Assembly (NCBI GenBank): GCA_002371215.1
Contig: DFGL01000083.1
Span: 1-36,081 of the forward strand
Direction: 5' to 3'
Source of the DNA: Ruminococcaceae bacterium UBA3751
GTDB lineage: Bacteria > Bacillota > Clostridia > Oscillospirales > Acutalibacteraceae
DNA length: 36,081 bases
In this document: positions 30,565-36,081 of the stretch, in pieces
Layout: every line of letters begins with the position of its first letter
Numbering within the stretch: the stretch's first letter is position 1
Position numbers and translations under genes: made by a program
The notes under the pieces: generated by a model
Told to the model about the DNA's origin: nothing
Databases searched by the model: none
The model's input: only the letters and a program-made list of their open reading frames with translations

Positions 30565-30727
30565 ATTATAACAAAACTAAACTTCAGCACAGCGGCTAAT
30601 ATAAGATATATGTTATAAGATTTTAAGAAAGTAAATCTTTAAAAATCAATGTTTTTAATTAAAAAACATAGCATAACCCTACAAACAATATTAACCGCAT
30701 ATTAGCACGGACAAAGCGAGGAAACAT
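30565..30727 (+). other. Long AT-rich 5' leader of the acyltransferase gene
   Basis: Two hairpins can form: AAGATTT (30617-30623) with AAATCTT (30633-30639), and ATGTTTTT (30649-30656) with AAAAACAT (30662-30669). I recognise no riboswitch class. The ribosome binding site GCGAGG is near the end. The region could hold post-transcriptional control, or may simply be a long untranslated leader; it contains no gene. Confidence 0.4.
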
Positions 30728-31699
30728 ATGGTAAAAAGCTCTTCCAACAGAAACAGTACATTAGACATAATCAAAATAATAGCAGCATTTTTCGTTGTTT
30801 TTATTCACGCGCCTTTTTCAGGTGATTTCGGTATATTGGTAAAATCCTTTGGCGGATTTGCAGTTCCGCTGTTCTTTATTATATCAGGATACTATTCTTA
30901 CAGGCTTATAATTGAAGATGACATCGGCAAGCTTTTTTCAAGAGTATTCAGCCTGTTAAAATTATTTACTGTAACACTCGCCGTATATTCAGCGCTTTAT
31001 ATTTTTCTTAGCGGAACAGAGGAATATTTTTCATATTTCCGAATGGTAAAAACATATATTGTATTTTTTGTTTTCACTAATTTTGAAAACGAATTCTTTA
31101 CTCCGCTTTGGTTTTTACCGGCTTTGATTTACTGTTATCTCGTTGTGATAACGTTAATAAAGCTAAAACTAAAAAAACTGATTGATTATTTACCTCTGCT
31201 GCTTGTTATTAATATTGTTCTAACTGATTTTATATTTAAAAGGTACGAATGCTCGGCAATAATAGTCAGAAATTTTCTTATTACAGGATGTCCGTTTTTC
31301 TCTTTAGGCTTTTTAGCAAAAAAGCACGAAAAAACAATTGAGAAAAAACCGCCGCGTTTCTATACGGTTGCCCTCGGAATATCCTTTATTCTGTTTTTAG
31401 TGTTTTATAATTTTTTGGGAATTCCAACAACGTTTATTTTCATCTTTGCAGCGATATTGTTCCTTCTTTCTGTTAAAACAAGCTACACTGTAAATTCACC
31501 TTTTGCAAGCGATTTGCTCAGGAATATATCGACTTATATCTATGTATCCCACTGGGCAATTTGGATTATTCTTATCCGCATCGGAATAAATGAAAATAAC
31601 CCTATTGCTCCACTCGTTACACTTTTATTATCATCAGCATTTTCTGTAGTTATATCTGTTTTCTTATATTTTATAAAAGGCAAGCTGAAAAAAGAATAA
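30728..31699 (+). CDS. Acyltransferase-3 family membrane protein, 323 aa
   Basis: The protein opens with NRNSTLDIIKIIAAFFVVFIHAP, the conserved first segment of the Acyl_transf_3 (OafA/YrhL/WecH) family, with the catalytic-type His at residue 27. About ten transmembrane helices follow (for example FAVPLFFIISGYYSYRLI and FFTPLWFLPALIYCYLVV), plus a short basic C-terminus (FIKGKLKKE). Such proteins O-acetylate or otherwise acylate cell-surface sugars or exported polysaccharides. The start at 30728 follows GCGAGGAAACAT. The target glycan is unknown, although the neighbouring GH43 and sulfatase genes fit glycan metabolism in general. Confidence 0.85.
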   Translation: MVKSSSNRNSTLDIIKIIAAFFVVFIHAPFSGDFGILVKSFGGFAVPLFFIISGYYSYRLIIEDDIGKLFSRVFSLLKLFTVTLAVYSALYIFLSGTEEYFSYFRMVKTYIVFFVFTNFENEFFTPLWFLPALIYCYLVVITLIKLKLKKLIDYLPLLLVINIVLTDFIFKRYECSAIIVRNFLITGCPFFSLGFLAKKHEKTIEKKPPRFYTVALGISFILFLVFYNFLGIPTTFIFIFAAILFLLSVKTSYTVNSPFASDLLRNISTYIYVSHWAIWIILIRIGINENNPIAPLVTLLLSSAFSVVISVFLYFIKGKLKKE

Positions 31700-31850
31700 C
31701 AATTCCAAAAACCTCGGCGCTTCCTACTCCCGTATAACGGCAAACATTGTTACCTTTACATTTTCAAGGCTTATTCTGCTAACTGTCGACGATATACTGT
31801 TCATTTTGCAAAGTAATACGACAAGTAAGTTTTTTCTCAGCGTATTTCTG

Positions 31851-31878
31851 TTGACTTGAGGTATAGTTTAAGTATAAT
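31851..31878 (+). promoter_or_regulatory. Promoter of the sulfatase gene
   Basis: TTGACT (31851-31856), 16-base spacer, TATAAT (31873-31878), about 42 bases before the sulfatase start. No terminator is obvious between the acyltransferase gene and this promoter. Confidence 0.7.
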
Positions 31879-31919
31879 AGAATTATGTCAATAAATCAAT
31901 GATGTAAAAGAGGAATGGT

Positions 31920-33251
31920 ATGAAAAAACCGAATGTTGTTATAATCCTGACAGACGACCAGGGTTACGGCGATTTGGGATGTATGGGGTCTAAAGACCTT
32001 AAGACTCCGAATCTTGACGCTCTTGCCGAAAACGGAATAAAATTCACTTCAATGTATTCCGCTTCCCCCGTATGCTCGCCTTCAAGGGCGGCACTGCTTA
32101 CGGGAAGATACCCCGGAAACGCCGGAGTTCGCGCTATTCTTGCAGGTCACCGCAAGGCGAGCGGTCTTACCCCTAAGGTGCCTACGCTTGCAACGGCTTT
32201 GAAAAAAGAGGGATATACTACAGGAATCTGTGGTAAGTGGCACTTAGGCTTAAAGGAGGAATGCCGCCCGAACGCTAACGGATTTGATGAATTCAGCGGA
32301 TTTCTTGCAGGATGTCTTGATTACTATTCCCATATTTTTTATTACGGAATGGCGGACGGCGGTTCAAACCCTACTCACGATTTATGGGAAAACGAAAACG
32401 AAGTTTACGCTAACGGCGAATACCTTACCGAGCGCATTACAAGAAAAAGCGTTGATTTTATCAATCGCCATAAGGATGAGCCTTTTTTCCTTTTTGTTTC
32501 ATACAATGCGCCGCATTATCCTATGCACGCGCCTGAAAAATACCTTGAACGGTTTTCCGATTTGCCGTGGGACAGACAGATTATGGCGGCAATGCTAAGC
32601 GCTGTTGACGACGGAGTAGGAGAAATATGCGAAACGCTGAAACAGCTTAACCTTTTTGATGATACAATTATCTATTTTCAAAGCGATAACGGTCCGTCAC
32701 GGGAAAGCAGAAACTGGCTTGACGGAACTGAGGACCCCTATTACGGCGGAACAACGGGAGCTTTTTCAGGGCATAAATTCAGTCTTTTTGAGGGCGGTAT
32801 AAGAATCCCTGCCCTGCTTTCGTGGGGTAAAAGCGTCTCTCCAAAAACGGTAAATGCGCCGCATATAGCAACGGATATTTTTCCAACTGTTCTTGAGGCA
32901 TGCGGAGGTAAGCCCGAGGAATATGAAATTGACGGAAAAAGCCTTCTCGGTTTGTTGAACGAGGATGAGGAATGCACCCACGAATATCTCTTCTGGGAAA
33001 TGGAAGGGCAAACCGCAGTAAGATACAGAAATTACAAGCTCGTTTTAAACGGCAGGCTGACGGAAAACGAGGGCGAGCGCGCTCCCGTATGGCTTTCAGA
33101 TTTAAGCAAGGATCCTGCTGAAAAGCACAATATTTCCGATGATGAGCCCGGGCTCTGTGAAAAGCTGAAACAAGCAGCAATAAAATGGCGAAAAGGAATT
33201 GAAGAAAATTGGGAAAATGAATTCGCCAAAAACTACAGTCTCACCCTGTGA
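31920..33251 (+). CDS. Cys-type sulfatase (arylsulfatase family), 443 aa
   Basis: PNVVIILTDDQGYGDLG at the N-terminus supplies the metal ligands D12 and D13. The signature C-S-P-S-R (C52-R56, in PVCSPSRAALLTGRYP) is the Cys-type formylglycine motif that needs a radical-SAM maturase (anSME) for activation; none is in the window. Other expected residues are present: K106 and H108 (CGKWHLG), H199 (YNAPHYPMHAP), D256-N257 (QSDNGP) and K286 (SGHKFSLFEGGIRIP). The length is normal for the family. There is no signal peptide, so it is cytoplasmic and probably desulfates imported sugar sulfates, such as mucin or host-glycan fragments. It is preceded by its own promoter and a good AGAGG site. Confidence 0.93.
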   Translation: MKKPNVVIILTDDQGYGDLGCMGSKDLKTPNLDALAENGIKFTSMYSASPVCSPSRAALLTGRYPGNAGVRAILAGHRKASGLTPKVPTLATALKKEGYTTGICGKWHLGLKEECRPNANGFDEFSGFLAGCLDYYSHIFYYGMADGGSNPTHDLWENENEVYANGEYLTERITRKSVDFINRHKDEPFFLFVSYNAPHYPMHAPEKYLERFSDLPWDRQIMAAMLSAVDDGVGEICETLKQLNLFDDTIIYFQSDNGPSRESRNWLDGTEDPYYGGTTGAFSGHKFSLFEGGIRIPALLSWGKSVSPKTVNAPHIATDIFPTVLEACGGKPEEYEIDGKSLLGLLNEDEECTHEYLFWEMEGQTAVRYRNYKLVLNGRLTENEGERAPVWLSDLSKDPAEKHNISDDEPGLCEKLKQAAIKWRKGIEENWENEFAKNYSLTL

Positions 33252-33343
33252 GCAGGAGTTCAATAATTCTAACCGAAAAATTACAAAGCTTGAAATAAGA
33301 ATTCAGAAAAATAACAAAACCAAAGAAACTGAATAAACAAAAT

Positions 33344-33377
33344 AATAAAGCCTTTACCTCTCGGTAAAGGCTTTATT
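33344..33377. terminator. Bidirectional terminator between sulfatase and small acidic protein
   Basis: AATAAAGCCTTTACC (33344-33358) pairs with GGTAAAGGCTTTATT (33363-33377) around TCTC. T-rich flanks stand on both sides (TTTTATT on plus; TTATTTTG on minus). The minus-strand gene stops at 33378, directly beside it. Confidence 0.85.
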
Positions 33378-33584
33378 TTATTCGCCGTCTTTGATTTCAA
33401 TTACAAGCTGTTCAAGGTTTGCATAAACGGAAACGACCTCATAGTCGGCGTATTCCGAATAATCCTCGCCCTCAATATCGTTGGTTTCAATAACAATATC
33501 GTCAATATCGTTTTCATCGTCAAAAACTCTTATGAGAACGTCGCCCTGAACAATAATATCGTCAATAAAAGTCTGTAAAGTCAT
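33378..33584 (-). CDS. Small acidic hypothetical protein, 68 aa
   Basis: MTLQTFIDDIIVQGDVLIRV opens a soluble protein very rich in Asp, Glu and Ile (ENDIDDIVIETNDIEGEDYSEY), with a pI clearly below neutral and a predicted alternation of strands and a helix. The ribosome binding site GGAGA stands before the ATG at 33584, and the gene is followed by a strong terminator, so it looks real. It lies 26 bases after the acyl-CoA synthetase gene on the same strand and may be the third gene of that operon. I do not recognise it with certainty. Confidence 0.75.
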   Translation of the reverse strand: MTLQTFIDDIIVQGDVLIRVFDDENDIDDIVIETNDIEGEDYSEYADYEVVSVYANLEQLVIEIKDGE

Positions 33585-33610
33585 AGCATTCTCCGTCTTT
33601 TATATGTAAA

Positions 33611-35299
33611 TTATTTATTTGCGGACTCCTCGTCCTGCTTTCTGATTTCCGCACGCTTAATTTTACCGCCGACTGTTTTCGGAAGTTCGTCAACGTACTC
33701 AATAATTCGCGGATACTTATAAGGCGCGGTCATATGCTTAACGTGTACCTGAAGCTCCTTGGTGAGCTCGTCGCTCGGGGTGTAGCCCTTTGCCAGAACA
33801 ACCGTTGCTTTTACAACCTGTCCTCTTATCGGGTCCGGAGCGCCGGTGATAGCACATTCAACAACAGCGTCATGGGCAACAAGCGCCGATTCAACCTCGA
33901 ACGGACCGATACGGTAACCCGAGCATTTAATAACGTCATCGTTTCTGCCTACAAAGCGGTAATAACCGTCGCTGTCACGCCAGAGAACGTCGCCCGTATT
34001 ATAGCCTACTCCGCCGAGCTTTTCCTCTGTCATTTCGGGATTCTTATAGTAACCCGTGAAAAGACCTACAGGCGGGTTATGCTTAACGTCCATAATGGTA
34101 AGCGAGCCCTCTTCACCGTCCTCGCAGATATTGCCGTCGCGGTCAAGCAGCTGAATATCAAAAAGCGGATTGGGTTTACCCGTTGCGCCCTGAATAGGCT
34201 TAAACCATTCATCGCCGAAATTTGCGATAAGAACGGGTCCCTCAGTCTGTCCGAAGCCCTCATAAATCTGGTGGCCTACAAGCTCTTTCCACTTTTTAAC
34301 GACCTCGGGGTTGAGCGGCTCGCCCGCAGTGGCGCAATGATGAAGGCAGGATAAATCAAACTTTGATAAATCCTCCTGAAGCATAAAGCGGTACATCGTA
34401 GGGGGAACGCAGAAGGTTGTAACCTGATATTTTTCAACCATTGAAAGCAGGTTGTTCGGGTTAAATCTTCCTATCATATCGTAGCAGAAAATTGTTGCGC
34501 CGCAAATCCACTGACCGTAGATTTTACCCCAGCCGAACTTAGCCCAGCCTGAATCCGAAACGCTCATATGCAGTTTGTTTTCTTCAACGTGCTGCCAGTA
34601 CTTAGCAGTTACGATATGTCCGAGCGGGTGAGCAAAATTATGCTGAACGAGCTTTGGCATACCCGTTGTTCCGCTTGTGAAATAAACGAGCATTATATCG
34701 TCCCAGCGGGTTGCCTCCTCCCCTGTCGGACGCGAAAACTCATCGGAAAACTTTTCCATTTCCTCGTGGAAATCAATCCAGCCTTCACGCTTTTTACCAA
34801 CAAGAATTTTGTTTTTAAGGGAGTCAATTTCAGGGTAGGACTCCTCCATCTGCTCAACGACAAAATCATCGTCAACGCATACAACAGCCTTAACCTTTGC
34901 GGCGTTGCCCCTGAACACTATATCCTTTTTTGTCAGCTGAAGGGTTGCAGGGATGAGGATAACGCCGAGCTTATGAAGCGCGGTTGCGCAAACCCAGTAC
35001 TCCCAGCGGCGGCGAAGAATCATCATAACAACGTCGCCCTTCTTGAGCCCGAGGCTCTTGAAGAAATTAGCCGTTTTGTTTGAGAGGCGCTTGATATCCG
35101 TAAAGGTAAAGCAGCGCTCCTCCCCTTCCTCATTTACCCAGAGAAGCGCGCGTTTTTCGGGCTCCGCTTCTGCCCACGCGTCAACTACGTCGTAGCCGAA
35201 ATTAAAATCCTCGGGTACGTTAATTTTAAACTTATCATGGAATTCCTCATAGCTTGAAAATTCAATCTGAGGAAGAAATTTTTTAAGTAAATAATCCAA
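33611..35299 (-). CDS. AMP-forming acyl-CoA synthetase, 562 aa
   Basis: The start is a TTG at 35299, preceded by GGAGTG at 8 bases; no ATG is available near it. Adenylation motifs are intact: FTSGTTGMPK (207-216, the P-loop-like A3 motif), GFGQTEG (A5), YNTGDV (A7), GRNDDVIKCSGYRIGP (A8 hinge) and the catalytic Lys in TVGGKIKR (K546). The length and signature suit the medium-chain acyl-CoA synthetase / acetyl-CoA synthetase-like group; the acyl substrate is unknown. It activates a carboxylic acid with ATP and CoA in the cytoplasm. It lies 22 bases downstream of an XRE-cupin regulator gene and is thus probably co-transcribed. Confidence 0.92.
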   Translation of the reverse strand: MDYLLKKFLPQIEFSSYEEFHDKFKINVPEDFNFGYDVVDAWAEAEPEKRALLWVNEEGEERCFTFTDIKRLSNKTANFFKSLGLKKGDVVMMILRRRWEYWVCATALHKLGVILIPATLQLTKKDIVFRGNAAKVKAVVCVDDDFVVEQMEESYPEIDSLKNKILVGKKREGWIDFHEEMEKFSDEFSRPTGEEATRWDDIMLVYFTSGTTGMPKLVQHNFAHPLGHIVTAKYWQHVEENKLHMSVSDSGWAKFGWGKIYGQWICGATIFCYDMIGRFNPNNLLSMVEKYQVTTFCVPPTMYRFMLQEDLSKFDLSCLHHCATAGEPLNPEVVKKWKELVGHQIYEGFGQTEGPVLIANFGDEWFKPIQGATGKPNPLFDIQLLDRDGNICEDGEEGSLTIMDVKHNPPVGLFTGYYKNPEMTEEKLGGVGYNTGDVLWRDSDGYYRFVGRNDDVIKCSGYRIGPFEVESALVAHDAVVECAITGAPDPIRGQVVKATVVLAKGYTPSDELTKELQVHVKHMTAPYKYPRIIEYVDELPKTVGGKIKRAEIRKQDEESANK

Positions 35300-35321
35300 A
35301 TTCTGTCACTCCGTTCGTTTG

Positions 35322-35870
35322 TTATTCGGCGATTACCGTTAAAAAGCGCGCCTTTTCCTCTCCTCCGCAGCGCTGAGCGTGGGGAATCAGAGGGTTAAAG
35401 TAAATCGAATCGCCCGCGTTCATTGTTATCTCCTTATCGCCGAGGGTAATAATTACGGTTCCCTCAAGTACGAGATTAAACTCCTGTCCCTTATGGGTAA
35501 TAACCTTTGCGGGGTCATCGCTCGGCTCAAGCGTAACAAGAAGCGGCTGCATAATTTTATTACCGTAACGGTACGCCAAATCCTCAAAATGATAATCGGG
35601 GTTACGGTTTACGTTTTTACCGCCGCCGCGTCTGATAAGATGATAAGTATCAAGCCACGCGGTCTGACCCGTAATAATCTCGTTAAAATCCACCTTGAAC
35701 TTCTGAGAAATTTCATAGATAACGCTGATTGGCACGTCCTTGCCGTTTTGCTCATATTCAGCATAGACCTCAGGCGCGATATTCAGCTCTGCCGCAAGCT
35801 CCTCAACGGTGTAGTCGCAGGCTTCTCTAAGCTCTCTGAGCCTTGCGCCGATTTCCTCATAATTATTCAT
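35322..35870 (-). CDS. XRE-family regulator with C-terminal cupin domain, 182 aa
   Basis: Residues 6-65 form a helix-turn-helix of the XRE type (IGARLRELREACDYTVEELA and a second helix to FKVDFNEIITG). Residues 105-180 form a cupin barrel (VITHKGQEFNLVLEGTVIITL, MNAGDSIYFNPLIPHAQRC) that can bind a small ligand. The ATG at 35870 follows AAGGAGC. This domain pair is typical of ligand-responsive regulators; its tight link to the acyl-CoA synthetase gene suggests it responds to a carboxylic acid or acyl-CoA and controls this operon. Confidence 0.9.
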   Translation of the reverse strand: MNNYEEIGARLRELREACDYTVEELAAELNIAPEVYAEYEQNGKDVPISVIYEISQKFKVDFNEIITGQTAWLDTYHLIRRGGGKNVNRNPDYHFEDLAYRYGNKIMQPLLVTLEPSDDPAKVITHKGQEFNLVLEGTVIITLGDKEITMNAGDSIYFNPLIPHAQRCGGEEKARFLTVIAE

Positions 35871-35924
35871 TCTGATTGCTCCTTTTCAGTTTAATGCAAT
35901 ACTGTATAAAAAACTTTATGTTGT

Positions 35925-35933
35925 ATTATAACA
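35925..35933 (-). promoter_or_regulatory. Extended -10 promoter of the XRE-cupin operon
   Basis: On the minus strand TGTTATAAT (35933-35925) is a perfect extended -10 element, about 55 bases before the start codon. The -35 region is weak. No clear operator palindrome was seen. Confidence 0.55.
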
Positions 35934-36006
35934 CAGTAAGCGACAAAATGCTATATTATTTTTAAAGTATTTTTATGCGAACAAGCACTAAAAATATAAT
36001 TAATTA

Positions 36007-36035
36007 TTGACTTAAATCAAAAATTATTTTAAAAT
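36007..36035 (+). promoter_or_regulatory. Promoter pointing out of the window
   Basis: TTGACT (36007-36012), 17 bases, TAAAAT (36030-36035), on the plus strand. The transcript would continue past base 36081; no coding start is visible before the edge. The rest of 35934-36006 is AT-rich non-coding DNA. Confidence 0.5.
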
Positions 36036-36081
36036 TATTATGAGTTATTATGTTTTTTAAGCAGAGCGAGACGAATCCGAA

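Noticed and set aside
34568..35083. Plus-strand ORF of 171 aa opposite the acyl-CoA synthetase
   Set aside because: The opposite strand carries intact adenylation motifs over the same bases; this is a shadow.
36036..36081. Possible RNA gene start at the right edge
   Set aside because: Only about 45 bases follow the promoter; no tRNA or rRNA signature can be recognised in them.

Overview
The window comes from an anaerobic, AT-leaning Firmicute, most likely a gut Clostridia member of the Oscillospirales/Ruminococcaceae type. The reasons are strong AGGAGG-type ribosome binding sites, TTGACA/TATAAT promoters, Gram-positive signal peptides and lipoboxes, a giant BspA/InlB-type surface protein, a Cys-type sulfatase, a GH43 enzyme, and an XRE-cupin regulator paired with an acyl-CoA synthetase. 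No rRNA, tRNA, CRISPR array or intact mobile element is visible.

Left flank (1-1700). A Fic-domain toxin gene, cut by the window edge, overlaps its small antitoxin, which carries the S-x-x-x-E-G inhibitory motif. Both are on the minus strand behind a good promoter. About 0.5 kb of non-coding DNA follows, with strong hairpins and copy 1 of a dispersed repeat, then a minus-strand hypothetical gene with its own promoter and terminator.

Central locus (1.9-27.5 kb). Ten plus-strand genes are packed with overlaps or short gaps and end in one strong terminator. In order they encode: an anchored beta-helix surface protein; a 1636-residue exported protein with repeated Y-L-G-Y-K..A-I-T-D-I modules (resembling MABP-type beta-prism repeats), a helical region and a hydrophobic stretch; a 107-residue membrane protein; a LytS-like histidine kinase; a response regulator with a SARP-like output domain; a membrane-anchored small protein; a lipoprotein; a shorter paralogue of the 1636-residue protein with a C-terminal membrane anchor; a 3808-residue exported protein with about 20 InlB-type repeats, two BspA-type leucine-rich blocks and a DUF285-type block; and a second lipoprotein. 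The likely reading is a self-regulated envelope system: the two-component genes sense a signal and control the surface proteins encoded around them. This is the best candidate for an undescribed system here. Its function is not known.

Boundary (27.5-28.1 kb). After the terminator there is the decayed C-terminus of a tyrosine recombinase (in-frame stop in place of the usual Gly) and copy 2 of the dispersed repeat, in the same orientation as copy 1. The surface locus is therefore bracketed by repeat copies and a recombinase relic, which hints at past horizontal movement.

Right part (28.1-36.1 kb). A solitary Mrr-like restriction endonuclease and a GH43 glycosidase lie on the minus strand. An acyltransferase-3 membrane protein (perfect sigma-A-type promoter and 160-nt leader) and a Cys-type sulfatase lie on the plus strand. 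A small acidic protein shares a bidirectional terminator with the sulfatase. An XRE-cupin regulator and an AMP-forming acyl-CoA synthetase (TTG start) form a minus-strand pair. A plus-strand promoter at the right edge points out of the window.
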